64,000 bases of DNA, taken from assembly GCA_024639905.1 (NCBI GenBank), contig JAHEGE010000007.1, positions 1-64,000 on the forward strand, given 5' to 3'. The DNA is from Gammaproteobacteria bacterium (lineage in GTDB: Bacteria > Pseudomonadota > Gammaproteobacteria > Pseudomonadales > Pseudohongiellaceae). This document shows positions 31,441-41,579 of this stretch, piece after piece. Position numbers and translations under genes: made by a program. Position 1 is the stretch's first letter. Each line of letters opens with the position of its first letter. The notes below the pieces were generated by a model. That model worked only from the letters and a program-made list of their open reading frames with translations, was not told the DNA's origin and did not search any database.

Positions 31441-33586
31441 CGGTTTGACTCATGCCTTGAGTCTGTCCCTGCTGCGGCGGCAGCAGCAGCACTTCATCGC
31501 CTTCGTTAAGGCCCGAGGTAATCTCGATAAACGATTCCGAAAAAGACCCCACTTCGATCTCGCGCCGCTGCGGCGAACCGCGTCCCGCGACATACACTAC
31601 GCGCTTGTCGTTAAAGTACGTGACTGCCTGCACCGGCACATACACCACGTCTTCGAGGCGATCGACGAGTATCTCTACCTCGGCGCTCATGCCCGGGCGC
31701 AACCACGCGTGCTCGCCATCGATAGTGATCGTTGTTGGGTAGACTTTAAGGTCTGGATTCATGAATGAGTTGGCTGAATCGGCGACCACAGCCACGCGTG
31801 TCACGATCCCGGTAAGGGGGTCGTCGGGAAACGCATCGACTGCAACGCGCGCGCGCTGCCCAACCGCAACACGCTGCACTGCGGACTCGTGTATATTCAC
31901 CTTGACTGCCATTTCACGCAAATCTGGAATAGTTAGTATCGATTGCCGCTCGCTAACCGTGGCCCCTTCCTGAATAGCCTCTTGGCTGCTTCTGCGCCAG
32001 CGACTAGAGTTCTGATCAGCCGCGCCATACACGACGAGGCCCGGACGCTGTGCACGGATAGTCGCAAACTCAATTTGCTGGTTAACGTCGGCAAGCTTAA
32101 CCTTTTCGAGATTGAACTTGCGCTCGGCAGAGCTAAAACGCGCCTCTTCCTGAGCCTGTTCAGCGATGTTTTCTTTAACCTGCCGCTGATAGCCCATCAC
32201 CGCATTCTCGAAATTCGACAGCCTCTGCTCCGCGTCTTTGGGAAAGGTGTACTGGATATAGAGTTTCAGCGCAGTCTCGGCCTGCTGCATTTTATTATTC
32301 GCCTTATTGAGGCTCAGTTCTTCGGCTTCGAGCTCCGTCGGCGTAATAAACCCGCGTTCCTCCAGGCGTCGCTGACCCGCTATGCGATCTTGAGTCAGAA
32401 GCCTCTCTTCCTGTGCCACCTGGAGCGAGTCCTGTAGCGAGCGTAGCTGCTGTTTTGCCTCGCCGTCTTCCAGCAGCTCCAAATCGGCATAGGAGCTAAA
32501 GTCGAGCTGATCGCGCACCGCCATGTAGCTGTCATCCATGAGTAGATTCGCCTCGGTACTAAGGGTTGCTGAGGATTCCTGCGCGAGTGTGAGAGGCGCT
32601 TCTTGCTCACGCCCCTGTGGACCGTCTGGCTGACCGCCACGACCCTGCCCAGACTGACCTCGTTCACCACGCTGACCACTGGCATCGGTATCAGCGCCAC
32701 GGCCCCCGCCAAAGCGCTGCATGCGCTCCAACATCTCAGCAGGAAGCTCACCACCGTTCGCCGCCATCGTCTCGCGAATGCGCTCTTGCACCTGCGGGGG
32801 CAAAGCATCGATATCGAAATCACCACCGCTGGACACGCTCGAAGCGGCTCTTCCAGTGCGTGCGCGCGGCCGAGAGATAGGTTCGCTCGATTCCGCAGCT
32901 TGGCGGTCGGCCTCCTCAGCGCGGGCTAGCCGTTCGTCTATTTCTAATTGGCCAAGGATTTGTCCGACCAGCCTTGCACCTAGGAATTTCTCGAAATCAA
33001 GCCGTGCAAACCGCATCGACTGACGTGCATCGTTCAGATCGCTGGCATTCTGATTGAGCTGGATCTCGTATTGCGCGCGGCTCTCGATATAGCTCGCCTC
33101 GGCAGTTTCAACAGCGATTTCTTGATTGAGCTGCTCGTCGATAAGCGAGGCGGTATCGAGCTCGACCAACACCAAGCCGTTGTCCACATCTTCAGGGCTA
33201 ACGCGGTAGCCCTCATCAACAATCGACAGAATCTTCACGCCTTCGCGGCCCTTTATCTGGGAACGTAACTCCTGCGACTGCGTCGCCTCCAGCGCACCTC
33301 CCTCGAGCACGGTAATCTCAAGATCACCGCGCAGGGCGGTAAACGTAATTGCACCCGCCCCATCGTCGCTGCCGCCCGCAAACAAAAGCCAAAAAACGAA
33401 CAGCACAGATGCCGAGGCAACCGCTGCCTGCGTTCGCTTAGTCGCTGCACGCCATTGGGCTGCCAGTGCGTTTAGCCCACCGCGCAGAGGTTCTGGCAAT
33501 CGGTCGACGAGTGCCTGTAACCGCAGTGTAATAACACTCATTCCGTTACCCTCTTTTGCAGACTGCTCGTTTGACGTGTCGTTCAT
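31433..33586 (-). CDS. MacA-like periplasmic adaptor with a large insertion
   Basis: 717 aa, about twice the usual 370-aa MacA size. ATG 33586 is used; ATG 33541, which has gaggg upstream, is also possible. A membrane helix lies near residues 56-72. A lipoyl-type half follows, then a long region (about residues 225-350) rich in Gly, Gln, Arg and Asp (PPQVQERIRETM, GQRGERGQSGQGRGGQ). After it come a long coiled coil (KQQLRSLQDSLQVAQEERLL, RRLEERGFITPTELEAEEL), then the second lipoyl half, a beta-barrel (PDLREMAVKVNIHESAVQRV) and a membrane-proximal domain. It would bridge the MacB permease to the TolC-like protein encoded upstream. Confidence 0.85.
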   Translation of the reverse strand: MNDTSNEQSAKEGNGMSVITLRLQALVDRLPEPLRGGLNALAAQWRAATKRTQAAVASASVLFVFWLLFAGGSDDGAGAITFTALRGDLEITVLEGGALEATQSQELRSQIKGREGVKILSIVDEGYRVSPEDVDNGLVLVELDTASLIDEQLNQEIAVETAEASYIESRAQYEIQLNQNASDLNDARQSMRFARLDFEKFLGARLVGQILGQLEIDERLARAEEADRQAAESSEPISRPRARTGRAASSVSSGGDFDIDALPPQVQERIRETMAANGGELPAEMLERMQRFGGGRGADTDASGQRGERGQSGQGRGGQPDGPQGREQEAPLTLAQESSATLSTEANLLMDDSYMAVRDQLDFSSYADLELLEDGEAKQQLRSLQDSLQVAQEERLLTQDRIAGQRRLEERGFITPTELEAEELSLNKANNKMQQAETALKLYIQYTFPKDAEQRLSNFENAVMGYQRQVKENIAEQAQEEARFSSAERKFNLEKVKLADVNQQIEFATIRAQRPGLVVYGAADQNSSRWRRSSQEAIQEGATVSERQSILTIPDLREMAVKVNIHESAVQRVAVGQRARVAVDAFPDDPLTGIVTRVAVVADSANSFMNPDLKVYPTTITIDGEHAWLRPGMSAEVEILVDRLEDVVYVPVQAVTYFNDKRVVYVAGRGSPQRREIEVGSFSESFIEITSGLNEGDEVLLLPPQQGQTQGMSQTDG

Positions 33587-33638
33587 TTTAGGTGTCACCG
33601 TTAAATGGATGATGAATCTTATTCAGCTAGCACTGCGA

Positions 33639-35360
33639 CTACTGCGCAGCGATCCCCTCTTCCAAACTCCCGTCGTCGCGCACATAGAGCAGGCCGACGT
33701 CGCGCCAAAATTCCAGCTTCGCAATATTGTGATTCACGATAGCGCGGGTTAGCTCCGTGCGCGCCGCCGTCAAATCCGTTTGTGAGTCTACCGTGTCTTG
33801 CACGTCGCCGAGGCCAAGTTCGGCGCGCAGCTCCGCCTCTTCGACACGGCGCTCGTTGATCTGCACGCTGGTGACATTAATATCATAGCTCTTACGCGCC
33901 TCGGTCATGCGTCGCCAGGCATCGATGACGGCGAATTTCACGTTGTCGGTCGCCAACAAATACGCGCGCCGAGCCGATTCGTAGCTTATCAGGGAGCGGC
34001 GATAGTCATTGCGCTCCGCGCGCCGGTCTAAGCCCAAATCAAATGCTAGGCCAGCACTGTAAACCGCGTCTTCAAAATCCAGTTCACCCAGAGTCGAATT
34101 GCCACTGTCGGGCACTGCAACTCCCAGAGTCAGGTCGACGCCGGGGCGCAAGGCATTCGCGGCAACGCGGATCTTGCGCGCGGCATCTTGCACGAGGTCG
34201 AGCTGTGTATAGAGATCGAGGCGCGTTTGCAGCGCCGCCTCTATCGCCTCATCGAGATTCAACTCGGGGCTCGCCATGCCCGTCTCGGCAATAAGCGTCA
34301 TCTCGTTTTCATCTAATACGATGTTGTCGTTGGCGGTGAGACCCAGCAGAATTTTGTAGGCGTCTAGCGAGCGCTTGTAGCGAGTAATAGAGCTGGTCCA
34401 ACGCAGATCAAGCTGCAGAGACGACTGTTCGAGACGGCCTACTTGCAGCAGGGTGCGCAGCCCCTCTGCCTGAAACGCACGTTCGCGTTCAAGCTGCAGG
34501 TTATTGGCGTTAAGACCCGCGAAGTTGTTGATCACCGCTTCACGATTAAGCAAAACCGAGTAGTACTGCGAGGCGACATCTACCGCGAACTGTTTACGGT
34601 AGCGGGTGAAGAGTCGCAGCTGGTAGAGCAGGTCGCGCTCTGCCTGCAGAAGCGATTCGCTCGCCACGATGCCTCGCCCCCGCAGCAGCGGTTGGGTGAC
34701 CGAGCCCACTAACGCACCGCCATTAACCTCGCTTACATCGCCAGTAAGAAAGCGAGTGAAATTATTAGTGAGATTAAGCGCCACCTCGCCCCCGCCGCGC
34801 AGCAGATAGCGCGCGCCAAGGCTAGTCTGGGCATTGATCGACTCAGTCTGCGTAACGGACAGCTGTTCACTCATACCAGTCAGCGCTTGCATATCAGTCA
34901 CGAACTGATCGCGATTATCCCATTCATAAGCCGCGCCGCCGCGACCATCGAAGATTGGCGTGAAGCGGTAGCGGTCCAGGGTAAGCGCCAGTGCCTCGAT
35001 ATAGAGACGCTCTTTTTGGGCCTGATAGGCATCATTATGTTGGAAGGCAAGGTCGAGCGCGGCGCCAAGGCCAATAACGCGTGCGCCCACCTCGCTAGTA
35101 GACTCTAATGCGAGGTAGTCGTAGCTTTCCTGATTCGTGGCGAAGCCGCTCAGGTCAGGGACATCGTCGTCGTCGATGAATATCTGCTCGGTCATGCCGG
35201 GGACGAGAAAGGCCTTCGACTGTATCGCATCGTAGCTCTGTGAGTCCGCGCGGCCCTCGTAAGCCGAGTTCGTGCAGCCCGCCAAAAGCGCGCACAGCGC
35301 AAGTCTGCTAACCATCGTCGCTCGCGAATTCTGTGTTGCCTGACTAGACTGTTCGTGCAC
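33639..35360 (-). CDS. TolC-family outer-membrane efflux lipoprotein
   Basis: 573 aa. GTG 35360 has AGGAAG 5 nt upstream; ATG 35315 is an alternative. A lipoprotein signal with lipobox LAGC precedes the Asn-Ser of the mature protein. Two OEP domains with long helices follow: the first includes LYIEALALTLDRYRF and ASQYYSVLLNREAVINNFAG, the second TRLDLYTQLDLVQDAARKIR and NVKFAVIDAWRRMTEARKSY. TolC trimers form the outer-membrane duct of tripartite pumps. It is the first gene of the efflux operon (52 bp before the adaptor), so it is very probably the dedicated exit for this MacAB-like pump. Confidence 0.88.
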   Translation of the reverse strand: MHEQSSQATQNSRATMVSRLALCALLAGCTNSAYEGRADSQSYDAIQSKAFLVPGMTEQIFIDDDDVPDLSGFATNQESYDYLALESTSEVGARVIGLGAALDLAFQHNDAYQAQKERLYIEALALTLDRYRFTPIFDGRGGAAYEWDNRDQFVTDMQALTGMSEQLSVTQTESINAQTSLGARYLLRGGGEVALNLTNNFTRFLTGDVSEVNGGALVGSVTQPLLRGRGIVASESLLQAERDLLYQLRLFTRYRKQFAVDVASQYYSVLLNREAVINNFAGLNANNLQLERERAFQAEGLRTLLQVGRLEQSSLQLDLRWTSSITRYKRSLDAYKILLGLTANDNIVLDENEMTLIAETGMASPELNLDEAIEAALQTRLDLYTQLDLVQDAARKIRVAANALRPGVDLTLGVAVPDSGNSTLGELDFEDAVYSAGLAFDLGLDRRAERNDYRRSLISYESARRAYLLATDNVKFAVIDAWRRMTEARKSYDINVTSVQINERRVEEAELRAELGLGDVQDTVDSQTDLTAARTELTRAIVNHNIAKLEFWRDVGLLYVRDDGSLEEGIAAQ

Positions 35361-35622
35361 TATGGCTTCCTAGGACGGCTCGGTTACTTTGACCTGAGTA
35401 TACGCTCGAGCGGCAGATTTCCGTCTAGCATTCAGGGGTCTGTCACTCTTCGTTACTATTGTGCATATCTCTGTTGCCGCACCAAGCGTCCTTTGAACCC
35501 CTTTTCTCAAAGCGGGCGTATAAACACTGCCTTACATTTAAAAGCAGAATACCCTACATTTAGACTCAAATTGACTTGGTACCGCCAAGGCCGCAGCAAA
35601 ATCCTCACGGAGGTTGAATTAC

Positions 35623-38616
35623 ATGCCCTTTTTATCGCCAGCAGGCCCATCACTCGCCAATTGCCTTGGGGCACTGACACGGCATCCCCGATTACTCCTC
35701 CTCGGCGCTACCGCCCTGCTCGCTGCCTGCAGCGACACCACTGAGCCGCAAGCCTCGCAGACCGAGACCACGAGCCCAGGCTACCAGCGCATCGACGCGC
35801 GCGATCCGAATGATCCGCTTAACGCTTCTATTTATGAGCTCGACAACGGCCTCAAGGTGTATCTCACCGAGAACCACGAGGAGCCGCGCTTCTATGCCGA
35901 GATCGCCGTACGCGCCGGCAGCAAACACGACCCGGCGGATGCCACCGGCCTCGCCCACTATCTCGAGCACTTGCTTTTTAAGGGCAATCGGAACCTCGGC
36001 ACGCTCGACTATGAGGCCGAAAAGCCGCACCTCGATCGCATCACTGCGCTTTATGAGGAGCACTTCAACTCCACTGATCCTGCGCGTCGCGCGGAGATTT
36101 ATGCCGAGATTAACGCCACCGCTCAACAGGCGGCTCAGTACGCGGTACCGAACGAGATCGATAAGCTCTACAACGCCATGGGCGGCTCTGGTCTCAATGC
36201 CCATACCTCTAACGAGGAAACCGTCTATAAGATTGGCCTGCCCTCTAACCGCCTCAACCAGTGGGCGGAGATCGAGTCAGATCGTTTCGTGAACCCCGTA
36301 TTCCGTATCTTCCACACCGAACTCGAGACCGTGTACGAGGAGAAGAATCGCTCGCTCGATAACCGCGGCTTTATTCTCTATACCGCGCTCAACGAGCTGA
36401 TGTTCAAGCAACACCCGTATGGACAACAGCCCACCATTGGCACGGTCGAGCACCTCAAGAATCCGTCGCTGGTCTACATCCAGAACTATTTCGATACTTA
36501 CTACGTGCCGAACAACATGGGTATTTTTATCAGCGGCGACATCGACACCGAAAAGACGATCGCACTGATCGCCGACAAGTTCGGCGCTTGGGAAGCGAAG
36601 CCTGTGCCTGAGGTGGGCCCGTGGCAAGAAGCTCCACTGGCGGGTGCCGAGCGCACGACCGTGCAGTACCCGGGCGAAGAGCAGGTGCAAATCGCGTTCC
36701 GCACCGTGCCCAACGGTCATGCCGACAAAGAGGCACTTATTCTAGTCGACATGATCCTCGACAACGCGACCGCCGGCTTGATCAATCTCAATCTCAATCA
36801 GCAACAGCTCGTGGCCAACGCTGGCTCGTCGCCACAATTTTTTAACGATGCGGGTATGCAGCTGCTTTACGGCGTACCGAAAGACGGTCAGACACTCGAC
36901 GAGGTAGAGCAGCTTCTCCTCGCTCAGCTAGAGCTGATCAAGTCCGGCGAGTTCGATGAGTGGATTATTCCGGCGATCATTAACGACTTTAAAAAGAATC
37001 AAAAGGCCAGCCTCGAGTTTAATACCTCTCGGGTCTCGGTGATGCGTCAATCGTTTATCGAAGGCGCTCGCTGGGAAGACTACAGCGCCGAACTCGCGCG
37101 TATGGAAAAGCTGACCAAGGCCGACGTCGTCGCAGTGGCGAACAAATACTTTGGCAACGACTATGTCGCGGTGCAGCAGATAGACGCACAGCATACGGTG
37201 CCGCCGGTAGAAAAACCGCAGATCGATCCGGTGACTATCGACCCTTCGCGTCAGTCTGCTTTCGCCGCGCAGATCCTCGCGATGGACTTCGAGCCCATCG
37301 AACCGGTCTTCGTTGAGGCCGACAAAGACTATCGCCGCATCGAATTCGCCGACGGCGTTGAACTGTTTTATGCGCCCAATCCACTTAATGACCTCTTCAC
37401 TTTCTCGATCGGCATAGACGTCGGCACCGAGGAAAACGACAAGCTAAGCCTCGCGGCGGCGATGATGGATGTTGCGGGCACCGACACGCTGAGCAACGAA
37501 GCACTGCAAAAGGAATGGTATCGCCTCGGCAGCAGCTTCAGCTTCGGCGCCGGAGAGAACGCCTCTGGCTTCAGCCTTTCGGGCCTAGACGAGCAGTTCG
37601 AAACGAGCCTTGCTCTAATGATGGACGTGATAAAACAGCCAAGCACTGACGAGGCAACCCTCGATCAGCTCAAGGCTATTCTGCTGAAATCACGTCAAGA
37701 TCAGAAGAGCTCGCCGCCGGCCATCTCGCGCGCGCTTTATCTCTACAATCGCTATGGCGAGGAATCGCCACTGCTGGAATCGCTGTCCAGCGCTGACATC
37801 CTGGCTACACCGTTGGAAGAATTGCTCTCGCTACCAAGCGACCTTTTGGGCTACGAGCACACCCTCGCCTACACCGGCTCGCTACCACTCGAGCAGCTTG
37901 TCGAGACGCTGCGTCGCCATCATCCGCTGGCGGGCGACCTCAAGCAGACGCCGGCCTACCGGTTCCGTACGGCGCGCGAGATTAGCAGTAACGAGGTCTA
38001 TGTTGTCGACCAGCAGACTGCGCAGGCGCAGGTGCGTATCGAGTTCGCCGACGGCGAATACGACGCCGAAGACCGCGTACCGGCGTCGGTGTACACCAGT
38101 TACTTCGGCAGCGGCATGTCCAGCGTGGTCTTCCAAGAGCTGAGGGAAGCGCGCGCACTCGCCTATTCCGCGTCCGCGCGCTATGGCCAGGGCAGCAGGC
38201 TTAAGGATGAGAACTTGATGCTCGGCGCGATCGGCACGCAAACCGACAAGACGGTCGATGCGCTCGATGCCTTTATCGACCTCATCGACAATATGCCTGA
38301 ATCCGAAGAGCGCTTCGAAGAAACCGTCGAGGCCCTGCTGAACCGTTACCGTACTTCTAAGCTGAGTTTTAGAGAGGTCATCGGCGCCGTGCGCGGCTGG
38401 GAGGAGCTTGGTTTGGAGGGCGATCCACGCGCCGAAAGCTACGCTAAATTGCAAACATTGACCTTCGACGAGCTCAAGGCGTTTCAGCAATCTCACGTGA
38501 AAGACCGGGCAAAACTGATCTCGATCGTCGGTGACCTGTCGATTATCGACACAGCGGAACTCGCCCGCTTCGGCTCGGTCAAAGAGATTTCGGTCGACGA
38601 GCTTTTCGTGGACTAA
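35623..38616 (+). CDS. M16 family metallopeptidase, lipoprotein
   Basis: 997 aa from ATG 35623 (GGAGG 9 nt upstream). Lipoprotein signal with lipobox LAAC. Two-repeat M16 architecture: the N-terminal active half carries the inverted zinc motif H112-Y-L-E115-H116 and downstream NEETVYKIGLPSNRLNQWAEIE with the third zinc ligand. A central M16C domain is followed by an inactive C-terminal half with the R/Y-type LREARALAYSASARYGQG. It resembles pitrilysin and insulinase-like enzymes that cut peptides held inside a clamshell. The anchor places it in the envelope. The ABC exporter genes follow 52 bp downstream, suggesting joint action on an exported peptide. Confidence 0.9.
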   Translation: MPFLSPAGPSLANCLGALTRHPRLLLLGATALLAACSDTTEPQASQTETTSPGYQRIDARDPNDPLNASIYELDNGLKVYLTENHEEPRFYAEIAVRAGSKHDPADATGLAHYLEHLLFKGNRNLGTLDYEAEKPHLDRITALYEEHFNSTDPARRAEIYAEINATAQQAAQYAVPNEIDKLYNAMGGSGLNAHTSNEETVYKIGLPSNRLNQWAEIESDRFVNPVFRIFHTELETVYEEKNRSLDNRGFILYTALNELMFKQHPYGQQPTIGTVEHLKNPSLVYIQNYFDTYYVPNNMGIFISGDIDTEKTIALIADKFGAWEAKPVPEVGPWQEAPLAGAERTTVQYPGEEQVQIAFRTVPNGHADKEALILVDMILDNATAGLINLNLNQQQLVANAGSSPQFFNDAGMQLLYGVPKDGQTLDEVEQLLLAQLELIKSGEFDEWIIPAIINDFKKNQKASLEFNTSRVSVMRQSFIEGARWEDYSAELARMEKLTKADVVAVANKYFGNDYVAVQQIDAQHTVPPVEKPQIDPVTIDPSRQSAFAAQILAMDFEPIEPVFVEADKDYRRIEFADGVELFYAPNPLNDLFTFSIGIDVGTEENDKLSLAAAMMDVAGTDTLSNEALQKEWYRLGSSFSFGAGENASGFSLSGLDEQFETSLALMMDVIKQPSTDEATLDQLKAILLKSRQDQKSSPPAISRALYLYNRYGEESPLLESLSSADILATPLEELLSLPSDLLGYEHTLAYTGSLPLEQLVETLRRHHPLAGDLKQTPAYRFRTAREISSNEVYVVDQQTAQAQVRIEFADGEYDAEDRVPASVYTSYFGSGMSSVVFQELREARALAYSASARYGQGSRLKDENLMLGAIGTQTDKTVDALDAFIDLIDNMPESEERFEETVEALLNRYRTSKLSFREVIGAVRGWEELGLEGDPRAESYAKLQTLTFDELKAFQQSHVKDRAKLISIVGDLSIIDTAELARFGSVKEISVDELFVD

Positions 38617-38668
38617 ACCCGAAGGCTAGCCGCGCTAGTCACCCTAAGCTAAGAGCGCAGACAAAACG

Positions 38669-39739
38669 ATGCCCGACGCTGTTTCCACCGAACGCGCGAA
38701 CCAGACTGAAGACACGCAGCGAGAAGAGTTAATTCTCTCGCTGCACGGCGTCGCGAAGCATTTCGGCAATTTCTCCGTGCTGCGGGGCCTTGACCTCAGC
38801 GTAGCGCGTGGCGCGATTCACGGCCTCGTCGGGCTTAACGGCTCGGGCAAGACAACGACTTTGGATTGCATCCTCGGCCTGCAACGCATCGATGCTGGCG
38901 AGATTCAGGTCCTGGGCTTTCCACCTGCAGAATTATGTCGCGCCGCCGGCGCCGTTGTCGCCGTATTCGACTCGCCGTCGCTGCAACCTAACCTGAGTGT
39001 GCGGCAAGCCTTAAGCCATGCTCGAATCCTGAGCCCTACACCTGCGCGCAGTGTCGAAGAAGTGATGTCTTTGCTGGGCCTGTCTCGCTACGCGGAATTT
39101 AAACTGCGCAGCCTGTCGCTAGGCAATCGTCGCCGCGCCTCAATTGCCCATGCTCTCCTAGGCAATCCCCAACTCATCTTGCTCGACGAGCCTTTCAACG
39201 GCCTTGATGCCGGCGGCGTAGACGAAGTGCTGGCGCTGATAACCAGACTTAATCGCGAGCTGGGCATGAGCTTCCTGCTATCGAGCCATCAGCTGCCCTA
39301 TTTGCAGTCGATATGCACACACCTGTCGATACTCCATGGCGGGCGTATCGCTGCAAGTGGTTCCCTAGAGACGCTGCTAGCGGGCTCGCACACGACGCTA
39401 CGCATCGAAACGCCGCAGGCTCACGCTGCACTGGCACTCCTCACAGAAACGTTCACAGACTCACTTAAAAACGGCGAGATGAATATAGAGGCGAGTCCTG
39501 ACACTGCTCCCACTATGCTGCGCCTTACACTTAAGGGGACAACGACTCAGGCCCCTCCAGACGAGGCCACGAACTTTTCGAAGGATTACCAACCCCTCGC
39601 CACACCGGCGGGCGTTAATCGCCTGTTAGTCACCGCCGGCATAGAGATCACAGGCCTCGCTGAAGAACGCGCGTCGGTCGAGTCTCTGTTTCGCAAGATC
39701 ACCGCGCAGCCCAGCGCCGAACTCGAGGCGCGAGTATGA
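38669..39739 (+). CDS. ABC-2-type transporter ATPase
   Basis: 356 aa. Residues about 22-245 are the ATPase: Walker A GLNGSGKTTT, signature LSLGNRRRASIAHALL (an atypical LSLGN in place of LSGGQ), Walker B LILLDEPFNGLD and switch SSHQ. The pattern is that of BcrA/NatA-like exporters. The extra 110 C-terminal residues form a domain of unknown role. It overlaps the permease gene by 4 bp (ATGA). The set M16 peptidase, ATPase, permease, PDZ protein reads like a small-peptide export or envelope-maintenance unit (inference). Confidence 0.88.
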   Translation: MPDAVSTERANQTEDTQREELILSLHGVAKHFGNFSVLRGLDLSVARGAIHGLVGLNGSGKTTTLDCILGLQRIDAGEIQVLGFPPAELCRAAGAVVAVFDSPSLQPNLSVRQALSHARILSPTPARSVEEVMSLLGLSRYAEFKLRSLSLGNRRRASIAHALLGNPQLILLDEPFNGLDAGGVDEVLALITRLNRELGMSFLLSSHQLPYLQSICTHLSILHGGRIAASGSLETLLAGSHTTLRIETPQAHAALALLTETFTDSLKNGEMNIEASPDTAPTMLRLTLKGTTTQAPPDEATNFSKDYQPLATPAGVNRLLVTAGIEITGLAEERASVESLFRKITAQPSAELEARV

Positions 39740-40587
39740 GTTCACTCCTCGCGAGCCTCAGGGCCGAGCTGTACCTCGCGCGCTATGCCTTGAGCGCGCG
39801 GCTTATCGTCCTCGCGCCTCTCGCGCTTGCCTGCCTGCAGCTTTTGATTGCAGCGCTCGGCGAATCCGGCGCGCAGACCCACCAAGCGCTGCTGGGCGCA
39901 AGCGCCGCGGAGCCGGCCAATGAAGGCTATGGCCACTGGGTCGACGCACTTGTGACTGGGTTCACCACACTCGGCCTGCTTAGTGTCGCACTTGCCGCCC
40001 ATAGCTTCGCTGCCGAGCGCGACATCGGCACGCTGCGCCACAGCTTAATTCGCAGGACGAGCCGCAGTAGCCTCGTGCTCACCAAACTCATCGCGCTGCA
40101 TCTGCTGGTCTGCAGTGCAGTGCTGCTGCTCGTCTTCGGCAGCTGGGGACTGAGCTCCCTGCTTTGGGATCTGGGACCGGTGGTAGAGGATGGCTACGAA
40201 CTCATCAGCGAAGCCGAGATACTGCGCGAGATTCACTTGGGCCTACAGCTTGCCTTGCTGCCTTTACCCGCCGCACTGGCCTTCGGCCTGCTTGTCTCGG
40301 TCGCCGCTCAATCCGGTACTCAGGCACTGACGCTCGCACTGGGCGCGACCCTCGGCTTCGATGTCTTCAAGACGTCCTTGGGCGACAGCGCCGCGTTCAT
40401 TTACGCGCGCTTTCAACCCTCGCTCATCGACGCGTCTTATCTGGGCGATGTCGCGCGCCTCGCGCGCGGGTATTCTGATGTATTAGTCGATGAGAGATTG
40501 CTGGTCCTGAACTCGTGGGCCCCGCTCCCCGCTTTCATTGCCTTCCTCGCCCTAAGCCTCCTTATCGTGCAGAGAAAAACGCTGTAA
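39736..40587 (+). CDS. ABC-2-type transporter permease
   Basis: 283 aa with six predicted helices. The loop AERDIGTLRHSLIRRTSRSSLVLTKLIAL is the hallmark coupling segment of ABC-2 permeases (E-x-G-T-L, then K-x-x). It is the partner of the ATPase it overlaps by 4 bp. Its stop overlaps the next gene by one base (TAATG). No substrate can be assigned. Confidence 0.85.
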   Translation: MSSLLASLRAELYLARYALSARLIVLAPLALACLQLLIAALGESGAQTHQALLGASAAEPANEGYGHWVDALVTGFTTLGLLSVALAAHSFAAERDIGTLRHSLIRRTSRSSLVLTKLIALHLLVCSAVLLLVFGSWGLSSLLWDLGPVVEDGYELISEAEILREIHLGLQLALLPLPAALAFGLLVSVAAQSGTQALTLALGATLGFDVFKTSLGDSAAFIYARFQPSLIDASYLGDVARLARGYSDVLVDERLLVLNSWAPLPAFIAFLALSLLIVQRKTL

Positions 40588-41579
40588 TGCGCAAACATCA
40601 AACACTCAACCCTATTCCAGTGAATGGCGGCCTCAACACGCTGAGCGCTGTGCTTATGTGCTTAACGCTTAGCCACTGCGTGAGTTATGAGAACGCACAG
40701 CTCGTTCCAGAACTGACGCTATCGCCCGAGCAAATCGAGCTCGCACCACAGACGGATTCTGCCGCGATAGACTTCGGTCTCGACGTTGGCGCCAACGAGA
40801 GCGACTCGCTGTTCAATCTCGAGACTCTCCCGGGCGTGCGCGTCAGAGCGCTCGATGCCGGCGGCGCTGCAGCTGCTAGCGGTATTCGCGTAGGCGACGT
40901 TATCCTCGAAGTAAATACAATGCAGATTAACGCACCCGACGCGTTAGCCGTCCTCGAGGCTACCGGTGAGGCCGGCAACTTTGACTTTCGCGTGCGCCGC
41001 GACACCACAGTATTCGCCGCCACCGTAGAGGCTCGCGCAGCCCGCAGTGGCGCAGCACAGCGCGAGCTGTACCGCATAGATCCCCTCGCCACTCGCGCAG
41101 GCTATCGCACAGAAAGAGTCGATGTGACAGGGGAGAAGCCGCGTAGCATCGCCGCCGCCCGCGTTGTCGAGCGACTCACTGGCAGTCCCTTAATCGCTGC
41201 CAATATCGCGGTCGACGAGCTGATCATCGCGCTTGAAGGCCGCGATTTGTCCTCCGCGCAAGACCTCATCAATCGCCTGAACCGAGAACATGACTTCGGC
41301 GCGCGCGTGAGCATGGATGTCTTTGATGGCAGCCGTGTCCGGCGCGAGAGCGTTCAACTCTGGCATCCTGGCAGAAAGATCAGCCGCGTCTCGCTCGGCC
41401 CAATCGCGCAGTACGAAGCCTCGCAGCAAGCAGACAGCAAGCAGCTCACCTTGCTGAATCTGTGGCTTTTTTCGCTCTACAACTACAGCCAAGTGGGCAG
41501 CGAGCGCGTCCACAGTCTTCTCGGCCTGTTCGAATTCGCCAGCGACTACGGCGAACTCGTTGAGGAGAGCCAGCCTTGA
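40587..41579 (+). CDS. Exported two-PDZ-domain protein
   Basis: 330 aa from ATG 40587, which overlaps the permease stop; the open frame begins earlier but only inside that gene. An N-terminal hydrophobic segment ends in LSHC, an imperfect lipobox. Two PDZ domains are visible: about residues 83-150 (GVRVRALDAGGAAAASGIRVGD) and about 205-265 (GSPLIAANIAVDELIIALEGRD). There is no protease domain. The C-terminal 60 residues are unlike known domains. A PDZ scaffold coupled to an ABC exporter and an M16 peptidase may present exported polypeptides to the peptidase (inference). Confidence 0.8.
   Translation: MRKHQTLNPIPVNGGLNTLSAVLMCLTLSHCVSYENAQLVPELTLSPEQIELAPQTDSAAIDFGLDVGANESDSLFNLETLPGVRVRALDAGGAAAASGIRVGDVILEVNTMQINAPDALAVLEATGEAGNFDFRVRRDTTVFAATVEARAARSGAAQRELYRIDPLATRAGYRTERVDVTGEKPRSIAAARVVERLTGSPLIAANIAVDELIIALEGRDLSSAQDLINRLNREHDFGARVSMDVFDGSRVRRESVQLWHPGRKISRVSLGPIAQYEASQQADSKQLTLLNLWLFSLYNYSQVGSERVHSLLGLFEFASDYGELVEESQP

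Noticed and set aside
19020..35360. A single 16-gene operon
   Set aside because: The genes are all co-directional, but the 66-bp gap with a regulator-type box at 27609-27625 argues for at least two transcription units.
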